A DNA stretch of 64,000 nt from Acidobacteriaceae bacterium (GCA_030038435.1 JASHOY010000377.1:1-64000), one strand, 5' to 3'. Positions 21,398 through 31,140 are shown, counted from the stretch's first letter. The notes: a model not told the origin generated them from the sequence alone. A program made the numbers and translations.

Positions 21398-21576
21398 TGT
21401 TTCATCCCTCCCATTTCACTGCTGTGCTGCTGTTTGCATTGTTTGCTTCGACCGTATTCGGCATCACCATGCGCGACACCCCGCGACGGATGCTCCGCTA
21501 CGGCGCTTACTGCTTCGCGCTGTTTGTAGGTTCGGTCATCGTCTTCAGCTGGGTGATGTACTTCATCTCGCCCTAG
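21397..21576 (+). CDS. Small membrane protein, unknown function
   Basis: 59 aa, two predicted TM segments, start overlaps the upstream stop (translationally coupled). Confidence 0.6.
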   Translation: MFHPSHFTAVLLFALFASTVFGITMRDTPRRMLRYGAYCFALFVGSVIVFSWVMYFISP

Positions 21577-21588
21577 TTGCGGAGAGTC

Positions 21589-22614
21589 TCAAGCACTCTC
21601 TCCGCCCGCCTTGCTGCGCACCCAGACGGCCGCGTCAAAGACATGCGCGCAATCGTAGCCCTCTTGCTTGTATAAATTGATCGCCTGGGTGTTGGCTTCG
21701 GTGACGGTAAGCGAGATCTCCTTGACCCCTTGGCGCATGAAGCAGTGAGCGGCGGCAGAGAGCAGGGTCCGCGCCAGTCCGATCCGCCGGTATTTCGGGT
21801 GCACGCACACCTGGGTGATATGGCCGCTTTCAGGGCTGACGCGAGAGCCAAGAATGAGCGCGATCAGTTCTCGGCTCGGCCGGTGCACGACCACGTGCGA
21901 GGCCGGGGGAGAAAACTGGCCACAACCGGAGTAGCGGACGATGTTATGGAGAAAGCGAAGCGAGCCGTGGACCGAGCAGTACTGGTCGTTAATCAGGCTG
22001 TCGGGATGTTCGCGGTAGGCCTCGGCGATGAGACGCGCGGCGGAATTCAAATCCTCCTCACGCCAGACGCGCATTTCCAGTTCGTCGGGGAAGGTGATAT
22101 GCGGCGGAGACTCAAGCCGGACGGGCTGAACCATGAAAAGGCGTCGGAAAATGCGGAAGCTGTTGGCTCGAAAGGTTGCCGCATGCGCGCCGGAAGGATG
22201 AAGCAGCAGTTGTGACTCGACGCGGTTGACCTGGGGGGAATTGAGGAGCGTTTCGAACAGGTGCTTCAATAGAGTGTTTTCGATTTCCGCTGCGGTGTCC
22301 CGGGCGTCGTACTTCGATTTCTGGCCGCCTAAAGCAAACACATCGCCCACGATGGCTTTGGTTTCCTCGTAAACGCAGAAGGCGTACCCGGCCACCTTTT
22401 CGGCTTCAAGGGCCGCATATCCGGGAAGCGAATGGCTGTCAAGGTACTGCATGAGGAGCTTGGCTGAGGCACGATAATCCCAGTGCAGACGCTGACGCCA
22501 CAATTCCCCTTCGGCTTCGATCAGAGGACGTATGAGCGCCCCTCCGAAGTGGCGGAGGTCGAGAATCTCGATGGAAGCGGTCTGGACCACGCTACTCCCC
22601 TGCAGAACGGACAT
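21589..22614 (-). CDS. GNAT family N-acetyltransferase
   Basis: VCVHPKYRRIGLARTLLSAAAHCFMRQGVKEISLTVTEANTQAINLYKQEGY. Confidence 0.85.
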   Translation of the reverse strand: MSVLQGSSVVQTASIEILDLRHFGGALIRPLIEAEGELWRQRLHWDYRASAKLLMQYLDSHSLPGYAALEAEKVAGYAFCVYEETKAIVGDVFALGGQKSKYDARDTAAEIENTLLKHLFETLLNSPQVNRVESQLLLHPSGAHAATFRANSFRIFRRLFMVQPVRLESPPHITFPDELEMRVWREEDLNSAARLIAEAYREHPDSLINDQYCSVHGSLRFLHNIVRYSGCGQFSPPASHVVVHRPSRELIALILGSRVSPESGHITQVCVHPKYRRIGLARTLLSAAAHCFMRQGVKEISLTVTEANTQAINLYKQEGYDCAHVFDAAVWVRSKAGGESA

Positions 22615-22624
22615 CCGGTAAGTT

Positions 22625-22835
22625 AGGGCCTGTCAGCATTACCCGGGCGAACCGCGTTGCGGACGAAAATCCCGTCAGCCGCCGGATTTTCGCCGCCACC
22701 GGAAGGGGCAGGGCCGATTTCCCCGATTTCCTCCTCGCCTGCCATTTCAGTGCCTCGGTATAGCGCATTCCTCGCTCCTCGGGTGCGGCGAAATCGGCTC
22801 CCGTTGCCGCCGTCCAGGCAGTGTTAACAGGCCCC
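22625..22835. mobile_element. MITE-like element with imperfect ~19 bp TIRs and internal inverted repeats
   Basis: Ends AGGGCCTGTCAGCATTACC / (rc) GGGGCCTGTTAACACTGCC (15/19); internal GAAAATCC...GGATTTTC and GGGCCGATTTC...GAAATCGGCTCC. Confidence 0.5.
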
Positions 22836-22939
22836 ATCCCGGTTGCGGCATCTGCGCCGCAATCGCTCTTGTTGAATACCTTCTCGCCCACTTTGCCACG
22901 AGATTCCCTCGAGCGCAATTTGCGGCGCGGCAGATCCGG

Positions 22940-24865
22940 TCAAAGCGCTCCCACCAGATAAACGACCAACCCCTGTTCCGGCCACGTGAAGAGCTGCTCG
23001 TAGTGGCGTCCGGCAAGATATTCCTGGAGGGCGGCCTGTGTATGCAGGTCAATGCCGCCGCGGCCGGTTACCCGCGCCACCAGCAAATGCTGCTCGGCTG
23101 GAACTCCGCTCTCTTCATAGTCCACCACTTCACGCTTGCGATAGAACGAAAGGCCATATTCGGTCTCGCGCTTCACGCGGAAGACCGCTACAGTCTCGTT
23201 GTGAGGGGCCACTGTGTCCAGCTTCTCCGCAATTGGCCGCGCCGAGTAGGTATCGTCGATGAGCTGGATGACGTGCTTGGTCTGCGCCACCCCGGGAATC
23301 CCGAAGACCGGCCCCACCCCGTATATAAACAGCATGAGCACTGCCAGCACAGAACAAGTAGCCACGCGCAAGTGCTTTACCCCGAAGACAGTCACGACGA
23401 TGATGACAAGCAGTCCCGCACCGGCCGCTGCCAGCAGCGCGGCTGCCAAGACATTTGGCGGCGGCATCTGACCGCCATGAGCAATCAGCCACGGAATGAG
23501 CAAAACCACGCAGGTCATGCCGCCGGCGGTTGCGGCGTGTCCTCCAAGGATCCATCGGCTCAATCCCACCCGTCGTCGGCGGAAGAGAAAATCGCCAGTG
23601 AGGATAGCGATGGGAGGAATCGACGGCAGAATGTATCCGGGAAGTTTGGATTGCGAGAACGAGAAGAAGAAGATGGGGATAAGCGCCCACAGCACCAGGA
23701 ATTCGGGAAAGGCATCGCCTACAGCGCTTGGAGCCGGTTGTTCGGGCTTGGAGTGGCGAAGCCGCCACTCCGCGATGGATGTCCGGGCGCCATCAATCAG
23801 CGCACGCACGGCTACTACCGTCCAGGGCATGGTGGAAAGCAAAATCACGACCAGGTAATACCAGAAAGGCTGTTCGTGCTCGTAACGGTTGGTGGCAAAA
23901 CGCTGCAGGTTTTGTTGTAGAAAGAATTCTCGAAAGAAAGTGGGGTTCTGGTGCTGCACGGCGATGAACCAGGGAAGGACGATGGCGAAGTAGAGGGCAA
24001 CTCCGGGCCACCAGAGAGATTTGGGAATGATGGACCACTCGCGGCGCAGAAAGGCGAAAGCAAAGACAATCACCAGCGCCAGGAGGGGCGCCACCGGGCC
24101 TTTGGCGAGGGTGGCGAGAGCGGTGAAGAAGTAGATGTCGTAAAGCCAGAATTTGGAGCCGGTCTCGTACCAGGCGTACCAGCCCAGAAGGCCGATAGAT
24201 AAGGGCGCCGCCATCTGCATATCGGTAGAGGCGCCTCGGGAAAAGCCGATGATGGCGGCGCAGGTTACGGTGATGAGCGCCGCGTCGAGGTGGCCACCGG
24301 GCCGAAAGCGGCGCATATGCAAATAGATCAGCCCCACCATGATGAAAGCGAAGGTGGTGGAGGGTAGGCGGGCGCTCCAGTCATGCACGCCAAAATCCTG
24401 AAAGAGAAACATGGCGCGCCAGTAATACAGAGCTGGTTTTTCCAGCCAGGCATGACCATAGAGATAGGGTGTGACGCAGGCGCTCAGCTTGGCCAGGAAA
24501 GAATGGGCGGCATCGAAGCGCGCCAGCATTTCGCGAGCAATTTCGGCGTAGCGCGGCTCGTCGGCGCCGACCAACCCCAGGCCATCGCCGCCAAGCAAGG
24601 GGGTAAGGCCGTAGGCGAGAAAGAAGATCGAAAACAGGAGAAAGTCCAGGACCTCGCCAAGGGTGGCGCCGTATGGCAGTAACTTACGCCATCTTGAAGA
24701 TGAACCGGGAAGGGTTGGTCCCTGGGTCATTTCCACTTCCGGCATGTCTCCAAATGCGGGCTGCTGGGTATTTGGCACGGAATCTCGATCGCAGGTTAGA
24801 GACCACGGGTGGCGCAGTCCAGGTCTCGTGAATCTATTCGCCACAAGCGGGCGCGAAGCCGGCAC
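22940..24865 (-). CDS. Membrane glycosyltransferase, GT39/ArnT-like
   Basis: GADEPRYAEIAREML, multiple TM segments, Dol-P-Man/ArnT-like N-terminus; true start probably downstream of the ORF start. Confidence 0.85.
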   Translation of the reverse strand: MPASRPLVANRFTRPGLRHPWSLTCDRDSVPNTQQPAFGDMPEVEMTQGPTLPGSSSRWRKLLPYGATLGEVLDFLLFSIFFLAYGLTPLLGGDGLGLVGADEPRYAEIAREMLARFDAAHSFLAKLSACVTPYLYGHAWLEKPALYYWRAMFLFQDFGVHDWSARLPSTTFAFIMVGLIYLHMRRFRPGGHLDAALITVTCAAIIGFSRGASTDMQMAAPLSIGLLGWYAWYETGSKFWLYDIYFFTALATLAKGPVAPLLALVIVFAFAFLRREWSIIPKSLWWPGVALYFAIVLPWFIAVQHQNPTFFREFFLQQNLQRFATNRYEHEQPFWYYLVVILLSTMPWTVVAVRALIDGARTSIAEWRLRHSKPEQPAPSAVGDAFPEFLVLWALIPIFFFSFSQSKLPGYILPSIPPIAILTGDFLFRRRRVGLSRWILGGHAATAGGMTCVVLLIPWLIAHGGQMPPPNVLAAALLAAAGAGLLVIIVVTVFGVKHLRVATCSVLAVLMLFIYGVGPVFGIPGVAQTKHVIQLIDDTYSARPIAEKLDTVAPHNETVAVFRVKRETEYGLSFYRKREVVDYEESGVPAEQHLLVARVTGRGGIDLHTQAALQEYLAGRHYEQLFTWPEQGLVVYLVGAL

Positions 24866-25022
24866 TTCTTGCGCCGAGCGGCTTTACCGGAACTCTGGCG
24901 AGCGATGCTTTCTTGATGGAAATGCCCCCGGCAAGTGCGCCCGCTCTGCACTCCGCAAGAGGAGTGAATTGGGCCCGGCTTCAAGTACGACACGGACAAG
25001 GCTAACAGATTTGAGCGGGGCC

Positions 25023-26096
25023 TCATGCCGAGCGGACCACTTCAGGCGCAAAGTGAGCCACGCCGTCGCGCAGGTGGGCCAGGATTTGTTCGAGTGCGCT
25101 CGATAAGGGGCCTTCCAGCGTACAACCGGCGGCGGTTTCATGGCCGCCGCCGCCGAGTTGCTCAGCGATTGCGGCCACATTCACCTTACCTTTGCTCCGT
25201 AAACTGAGGCGGAAGCGCCGGTCGGGCAGCTCGCGCAGGAAGGCGGCAGCCTCTACGCCGGAGATGCAGAGCGCGAAGTTCACAATTCCCTCGCAATCCT
25301 CTTCGACTGCGCAGGTGCGGACCATATCCTGATGGGTGACCCACAGCCAAGCAAGGCGGCCCTCGCGTTTGATGTTGGCAAGTGCGGCGCCCAGCAGCAG
25401 GATCTTGGAGGTGGCGGTGGAAAAACAGACCTCCTGGGCGATGGCGATGGGATCGGCGCCGGCCTCAACCAGTCGGCGCGCCAACTCGAATGTGGAAGCT
25501 TTCGTGGCTCCGTAGCAGAAACCGCCGGTATCGGTTAATACGGTGGTGTAAAGACAAGTTGCCATTGCCGGAGTCAGTGTTGCTGCCGCGGCAAGGATGA
25601 GCCGATGGACGAGTTCGCCAACACTGGCGGCGGAGCAATCGATCCAGTTGAGGCTGCCGTACATGCGGCCGCTTACGTGGTGGTCGATGTTGATGAGGAA
25701 AAAAGCCTCCAGGCCGCGCAGCCTGGCGCGCTCGAGGCCATCGCATTCGAGCAGAATGACGGCATCATAGGGTCCATGTACGCGCATCGCGGTGCGAATG
25801 GCGGCAGCGCCGGGCAGCCCGCGATAGATGGTGGGTATACGATCGGCGGAAACCAGATCAGCGCGTTTCCCCATTTGTTCCAGCAGCATGCCCATGGCCA
25901 ACATGCTGCCCACGGCATCGCCGTCGGGCCGTGAATGCGAGCAGACCAAGAAGCGCTCTCCGCTGCGTAGCTTCTCGAGGATTGCGGCAACGGGGTTGTC
26001 GGCATGGGCAGCGCAGCTTCCCGCGCCCTGGTTGATTTCGCCAGCGGGCGCCGCGACCGACGACCGGAATTCCGGATTCAAAATGGGTAGGTTCAT
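25023..26096 (-). CDS. nrnA: DHH-family phosphoesterase (NrnA-like oligoribonuclease/pAp phosphatase)
   Basis: VCSHSRPDGDAVGSMLAMGMLLE, LINIDHHVSG, LYTTVLTDTGGFCYGAT, GGGHETAAGCTLEG. Confidence 0.88.
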   Translation of the reverse strand: MNLPILNPEFRSSVAAPAGEINQGAGSCAAHADNPVAAILEKLRSGERFLVCSHSRPDGDAVGSMLAMGMLLEQMGKRADLVSADRIPTIYRGLPGAAAIRTAMRVHGPYDAVILLECDGLERARLRGLEAFFLINIDHHVSGRMYGSLNWIDCSAASVGELVHRLILAAAATLTPAMATCLYTTVLTDTGGFCYGATKASTFELARRLVEAGADPIAIAQEVCFSTATSKILLLGAALANIKREGRLAWLWVTHQDMVRTCAVEEDCEGIVNFALCISGVEAAAFLRELPDRRFRLSLRSKGKVNVAAIAEQLGGGGHETAAGCTLEGPLSSALEQILAHLRDGVAHFAPEVVRSA

Positions 26097-26100
26097 GCCG

Positions 26101-26523
26101 CTATTCGGGCCGGGCCTCCTTTTCCGGGGGATGGCTTTCAACAATTGCTTTCTTTCGCCTTCGCGATCGATCCATCAGTTCCTCGATGCGGGCCTGAAAA
26201 CGTCCCGAGCGGTCGACCAGAAAGCTGAGATCCGGGACTTGGCGCACGCCCATGCGTTCCTTCAACTCATGCCGGATGTAGCCCTTAGCGGCCTCGAGTC
26301 CGGCGACAGTGTCGGCCTCTGTCTGCGCGATGTTTTTCGAAGCGCTGTCTACCGCCACGTAAACGCGCGCCGATCTTCCGCCCGGATTCAGCGCGACTTC
26401 GCTCACGTGACAGAGGCCGATGCGCGGGTCAGAAAGTTCGCCCTCGATCATGGTCCCAATCTCCACGCGCAGGATTTCGGCGACACGCTCTTCGTGATGT
26501 TTTCTTCCGCGATGCTCGGGCAT
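26101..26523 (-). CDS. rbfA: 30S ribosome-binding factor A
   Basis: HHEERVAEILRVEIGTMIEGELSDPRIGLCHVSEVALNPGGRSARVYVAV...YIRHELKERMGVRQVPDLSFLVD. Confidence 0.93.
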   Translation of the reverse strand: MPEHRGRKHHEERVAEILRVEIGTMIEGELSDPRIGLCHVSEVALNPGGRSARVYVAVDSASKNIAQTEADTVAGLEAAKGYIRHELKERMGVRQVPDLSFLVDRSGRFQARIEELMDRSRRRKKAIVESHPPEKEARPE

Positions 26524-26668
26524 GGCGCCCTCCCGTGCTGAGGTAAACCAATCAGGATAACAGAGGGAACGGACGGCCGACGCCGGCGGTTGGCCCAGCT
26601 TTGGAGAGCGCAGGCAGGAACGGCATCGCAGGGCCGGCGACTGGATGTCGACGGGAAGGGTTGGCGGT
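26292..26668. repeat. Segmental duplication copy A (rbfA 5' half plus upstream)
   Basis: 377 bp collinear with 34952-35328, 11 mismatches by eye, no gaps, same orientation. Confidence 0.95.
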
Positions 26669-26701
26669 CATCTGCCCGCTTAAGTCCAGGGATATTCGAT
26701 T

Positions 26702-26743
26702 TGTACATACATAGTTGATATTTGTATGTACAGGCACTACAAT
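26702..26743 (+). promoter_or_regulatory. TA operon operator/promoter: TGTACATACA-N11-TGTATGTACA with -35 TTGATA, 17 bp, -10 TACAAT
   Basis: Perfect 10 bp inverted repeat 26702-26711/26723-26732 overlapping a sigma70-like promoter (26715-26720, 26738-26743). Confidence 0.75.
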
Positions 26744-26764
26744 AATGCGTGGGAGAACTTTACT

Positions 26765-26995
26765 ATGGCTGAAGCAAGGCAGCGAACTGTTCACAAGAAT
26801 TTCCGTCTCGATCCGGTGCAGATCGCCCGCGCACAGAAGGCGCTCGGTGCTTCCACTGAAACGGAGACCATCGTTCGCGCTCTTGATCATGTCATTTCTG
26901 AGGCTGAACGCAATCGTCAGGCGATTCAAGCCAATCAGCGATTCTTAAAGAGCGGGGTGGTCATCCAGGATGTGTTTGGGAGTTTAGCGCAATAG
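26765..26995 (+). CDS. Antitoxin of a type II TA module (VapB-like)
   Basis: MAEARQRTVHKNFRLDPVQIARAQKALGASTETETIVRALDHVI; immediately upstream of a PIN-domain ORF. Confidence 0.7.
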   Translation: MAEARQRTVHKNFRLDPVQIARAQKALGASTETETIVRALDHVISEAERNRQAIQANQRFLKSGVVIQDVFGSLAQ

Positions 26996-27423
26996 AGATC
27001 CCGGTTCTATTCGATTCTTCCGTTTATATTGCCGCATTGCGCCCCGGCGGTGATCCTGATCTTCTTGCTCAGCGCTGGACCATGGAGTCTCCGCTGTGGT
27101 TGAGTTCCGTAGTACTCGAGGAGCTCTACGCCGGGTCCAAACCCGGGGACCGCCGCGTCCTCGAAAAGCTGGAACGCGATTTCGAGAAAGCCGGGCGACT
27201 GCTGGTCCCGAACCTCGGCGATTGGTCATCGGCCGGCAAGACTCTCGCCGCCGTCGCCCAGAAATATGGATACGAAAAAATCGGCAGAGCGCGGCTCACG
27301 AATGACACTTTGATAGCGACCAGCGCCGCCCGCAGAGGGATCAGGGTGCTGACAATCAACGCGCGCGATTACGAGTTGCTGGCGCACTTCTGTCCTCTGC
27401 AATGGGAAGCGCGCTCTTTTTGA
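26992..27423 (+). CDS. PIN-domain ribonuclease toxin (VapC-like); start codon uncertain
   Basis: (I/M)EIPVLFDSSVYIAALRPG...LSSVVLEELYAG...RLTNDTLIATSAARRGIRVLTINARDYELL; frame open from the antitoxin stop, but the only ORF-caller start (27037) removes the first catalytic Asp. Confidence 0.75.
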   Translation: MEIPVLFDSSVYIAALRPGGDPDLLAQRWTMESPLWLSSVVLEELYAGSKPGDRRVLEKLERDFEKAGRLLVPNLGDWSSAGKTLAAVAQKYGYEKIGRARLTNDTLIATSAARRGIRVLTINARDYELLAHFCPLQWEARSF

Positions 27424-27665
27424 GACTGGCGTGCTGGCCTGCCGACCTGCAAGAAATGGCATGAGCTGGATCACATAGGTTTCCATTGACCGGTCAACAT
27501 GGACCTTGCCCGAATTCAGAACTTCGGGCTCGCCTGTTGGGCCATCGACTGGCTAGATTTCTCTTCACCAGAAGCTTTCCTGGGATCTCTCCCTAACGGT
27601 TTCAGCCTAGGCTAATTGTCCCTGAATTCCGGATTGAGCTGCTTATAACACGCCCTTGCGTTCAC

Positions 27666-27688
27666 CTCTCCTTGACAAACTAGGAGTG
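27666..27688. promoter_or_regulatory. Candidate PadR operator, locus 1 (CTCTCCTTGACAAACTAGGAGTG)
   Basis: 17/23 identical to the site upstream of the second PadR gene; contains a TTGACA -35-like hexamer. Confidence 0.6.
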
Positions 27689-27729
27689 TAGCGCATACTC
27701 TCTTCCCTAGATTGCCGAGGAGAAGAAGA

Positions 27730-28086
27730 ATGGCACCGGGAAAACCAGAAAAGCCGATCGACTTGTTGCAAGGTACGCTGGATCTGCTGATCTTGAAGGC
27801 GGTCTCGCTGGGGCCACTGCATGGCTATGGAGTCCTATTGCGCATCCAGCAACTTTCTGGAGATGAGTTGGTCATCCAGCAGGGATCGCTATATCCCGCG
27901 CTTTACCGGCTGGAGCACCAGGGCGCCATCGCCAGCGAATGGGGTGAGAGTGAAAACAACCGAAGGGCGAAGTACTACAAACTTACGCGCGCAGGCAGAG
28001 AAAAGCTGAACGAAGAAACCAGGAAGTGGAATAAGATGGCCGGCATTATTGGAGACATTCTGCGAGCGGTGCCGGAGGGAGCATGA
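27730..28086 (+). CDS. PadR family transcriptional regulator (acidobacterial ADOP-associated type)
   Basis: IDLLQGTLDLLILKAVSLGPLHGYGVLLRIQQLSGDELVIQQGSLYPALYRLEHQGAIASEWGESENNRRAKYYKLTRAGREKL. Confidence 0.93.
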   Translation: MAPGKPEKPIDLLQGTLDLLILKAVSLGPLHGYGVLLRIQQLSGDELVIQQGSLYPALYRLEHQGAIASEWGESENNRRAKYYKLTRAGREKLNEETRKWNKMAGIIGDILRAVPEGA

Positions 28087-30860
28087 GTCTAAAGTCATTG
28101 ATCGCTCGCCTGGTTTCGCAAATATGTTCATGGTTTCGCGCCGCATTTCACCGCCGCGAGTTAGAAGAGCGAATGGAATCCGAGCTGGCCTGCCATGTCG
28201 AGATTCTAGCCGACGATCTGGCTCGCTCGGGTCTGGGCCCGGAAGAAGCTGCGAGGCGGGCCCGCATTGCCGTGGGCCCGCTATTGAAGCACAAGGAAGA
28301 GATGCGTGCGTCGCTCGGCCTGCGGTGGTGGGATCAGCTTTGGGCCGACGTGCGCTACGCGTTGAGAATCCTGCGCAAGACTCCGGGGTTCACGGCGGTT
28401 GCAGTCATTTCTCTGGCGCTTGGAATCGGAGCTAACACGGCAATCTTCACGGCTGCACAACACATGTTGCTCGATCGCCTTCAGGCTTCGGATCCCGAGC
28501 AGTTGCGAATGTTCTATTGGAGCGAACCGCGGCAGGGCGTTGTCGACGATATGTGGGGCTTTTGGGATGATCTTCCCGGCGGCGGCCAGCTATCTTCGTC
28601 CTTTTCTTATCCGGTGTATGAACAGTTGCGTCGTCAGAACTCGTCCCTCGCCGATGTGATGGCGTTCAAGCCCTATGGAGAGATGACCGTAACTATCGGC
28701 GGAGATGCTCATGCATTGGAAGCCGAGATGGTGTCGGGCAACTTTTACTCCGTATTGGGAGTAAGCCCAAAACTGGGGCGAGCCATTCAGGAATCGGATG
28801 ACGGTCCGATAGGCAGCGGCCCGGTAGTGACAATCAGCGACCGTCTCTGGACAGAACGTTTCGGACGATCTCCGAATGTGATCGGGAAGGTCATTCGGGT
28901 GAACTCCATTCCGATGACCATCATTGGAGTGAACCCGCCCGGTTTCACGGGAGCATACTCGGCACAGAATTCACCGGACATTTTTTTGCCGTTCAGCATG
29001 CAGCCCATCGTCGCACCCCAGGGCTCCAACCGGCCCTGGACGCCATCACTGTTGACCAATCAGAAATTGTGGTGGGTCCTGATCATGGGCCGCGTCAAGC
29101 CCGACGTTCCAACCTCCACGGCCGAGGCATCGCTGAACGTGATTCTGAACGCGGCGGTGCGCGCGACGATGCCCGTCGGCAAAGGCGCCCAGGTTCCCCA
29201 TTTACTGTTGCGCGACGGAAGCCGCGGACAGTATCCCTACGTCGAAGGATTCCAAAAACCGATTCTGGTGCTCATGACACTCAGCGGCCTGGTGCTGCTG
29301 CTGGCGTGTACCAATCTCGCCAACCTGCTGTTGGCGCGGGCAGGCGCGCGGAAGCGGGAGACCAGCACGCGGCTTGCGCTTGGGGCAAGCCGCGTGCGCA
29401 TCCTTGGCCAGATGTTGACTGAGAGCCTCATGCTTTCCCTGACCGGTGGGGCAGGAGGTCTTTTGCTTGCATGGGGAATGCGAAATGCCGTGCCGCGATT
29501 GATGTCGACGGCGTGGGCGCCGCCGGCCTTTTCAGCAAGATTCAGCTGGCCGATCTTCGTGTTTGCGATAGCCATTTCCATCTTGACAGGCATCATCTTC
29601 GGACTTGCTCCGGCATGGCAGGCATCGCGCGTCCAGGTGGGATCGAGTCTGAAGGACAGTGGACAGACAATTATGCACCGCAGCCGTGGGCTGGCAGGAA
29701 GAGCAATTGTCATTCTTCAAGTGGCGCTCTCGTTGTTGTTGGTATTCGGAGCCGGGTTGTTTGTGCGGTCACTGGTGCACCTCGAGCGGACGCCGCTGGG
29801 CTTCCGCTCACACAACCTGCTACTGTTCGAGGTTGAACTCCCGGAGAAGCTTTATCCCAAGACCGCCAGTACGGTCATTCTGCACCGTCTTCAGGAACGG
29901 CTTTCTGCCGTCCCCGGGGCAAAGAGTCTGACGCTGACCCGCGTGCCGCTGATCTCGGGCAATGCCAGCAACTCCACGTTTGTTCCCGAAGGGCAGCAGC
30001 GGAAGCCCAAGGGAAACCCGAGCGTACTGATGAACGACGTTGGAGAACACTTCTTTTCAACCTTCGGCATTCCCATCGTCGCGGGCCGCGGCTTCGACAC
30101 GCGGGATACACCAGCTTCGCAAAAAGTTGCTGTGGTCAATGAAACCCTGGCAAAGAACTACTATCCCAATGTGGACCCTATTGGCAGGACATTCCAAGCG
30201 GGTTTGAACCATCCGGTCACGATGCAGATTGTGGGTGTTTGCGGAGACGCCCGATATTACCGCGTCGAAAGAAAGGTAGAGCCCACCTTCTATGCGCCGT
30301 ACTGGCAAACGGATGGCATTCGCGGCGCCACATTCGCCATTGCGACACGACTCGAAGGCCAGACTCTGCTACCGTCACTGCGGGACGCGGTCCGTGAGAT
30401 CGATCCGAATCTGCCCATGTTGAACGTGCGCACGCAAGACGAGCAGATCGCAGCTAATCTGCAACCGGAACGCATCTTCGCAGTGCTCACCAGCGCCTTT
30501 GGCGTGTTGGCACTGATACTGGCCTGCATAGGAATTTACGGGATTATGGCGTACACCGTCGTGCAGCGGACGAACGAGATTGGTGTCCGCCTGGCTTTGG
30601 GCGCTGTACCGCGGCAGATCCTGGAAATGATCCTGAGAGATGCGTCGCAGATGTCGATCGCGGGAATCATGATCGGAGTTACGTTCTCGCTCTTGTTCGC
30701 ACGCTTCATCCGATCGATACTCTTTGGCATCACAGCGACCGACCCGGTCACTCTCTCTGCTGCCGCCCTGGTTTTGCTTTTGGTAGCGCTTGGAGCAAGT
30801 TTGGTTCCTGCTCAAAGGGCCGCCGGCGTCCAGCCCACGGAGGCGCTGCGACACGAATAG
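28083..30860 (+). CDS. ABC transporter permease, ADOP (MacB/FtsX-like) family
   Basis: ADOP N-terminal domain (ERMESELACHVEILADDLARSG), YALRILRKTPGFTAVAVISLALGIGANTAIF, C-terminal PAQRAAGVQPTEALRHE; ATGA overlap with padR. Confidence 0.93.
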   Translation: MSLKSLIARLVSQICSWFRAAFHRRELEERMESELACHVEILADDLARSGLGPEEAARRARIAVGPLLKHKEEMRASLGLRWWDQLWADVRYALRILRKTPGFTAVAVISLALGIGANTAIFTAAQHMLLDRLQASDPEQLRMFYWSEPRQGVVDDMWGFWDDLPGGGQLSSSFSYPVYEQLRRQNSSLADVMAFKPYGEMTVTIGGDAHALEAEMVSGNFYSVLGVSPKLGRAIQESDDGPIGSGPVVTISDRLWTERFGRSPNVIGKVIRVNSIPMTIIGVNPPGFTGAYSAQNSPDIFLPFSMQPIVAPQGSNRPWTPSLLTNQKLWWVLIMGRVKPDVPTSTAEASLNVILNAAVRATMPVGKGAQVPHLLLRDGSRGQYPYVEGFQKPILVLMTLSGLVLLLACTNLANLLLARAGARKRETSTRLALGASRVRILGQMLTESLMLSLTGGAGGLLLAWGMRNAVPRLMSTAWAPPAFSARFSWPIFVFAIAISILTGIIFGLAPAWQASRVQVGSSLKDSGQTIMHRSRGLAGRAIVILQVALSLLLVFGAGLFVRSLVHLERTPLGFRSHNLLLFEVELPEKLYPKTASTVILHRLQERLSAVPGAKSLTLTRVPLISGNASNSTFVPEGQQRKPKGNPSVLMNDVGEHFFSTFGIPIVAGRGFDTRDTPASQKVAVVNETLAKNYYPNVDPIGRTFQAGLNHPVTMQIVGVCGDARYYRVERKVEPTFYAPYWQTDGIRGATFAIATRLEGQTLLPSLRDAVREIDPNLPMLNVRTQDEQIAANLQPERIFAVLTSAFGVLALILACIGIYGIMAYTVVQRTNEIGVRLALGAVPRQILEMILRDASQMSIAGIMIGVTFSLLFARFIRSILFGITATDPVTLSAAALVLLLVALGASLVPAQRAAGVQPTEALRHE

Positions 30861-31140
30861 GCTCGTCTAAACCCTGACGTCCTCGTGCCCAACTTCGGAA
30901 TGTCTGTAAAGAGCCGGCAGCGAGTTTTCGAGGAGACGTTCGATGAGGAAGCGCACCCAGCGTCCCGCAATGCCGGCAACCGCTCAGGTATCTTTACTGC
31001 GGATGTTGCGTACTTTCTAACGCGACGATGGGCGGTTAACCGCTCAAAACTCGGGGTCTCGGGCCATCAAGCCATGCTTGAATAAGCTTTGTGCCCAGTT
31101 CGGACCAGTCTGGCGATGCGATATTCTTGCCAGTAAAACT

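Noticed and set aside
22592-22918. 108 aa ORF as a real protein gene
   Set aside because: Lies almost entirely within the TIR-bounded structured element; treated as part of that element, though protein conservation was not tested
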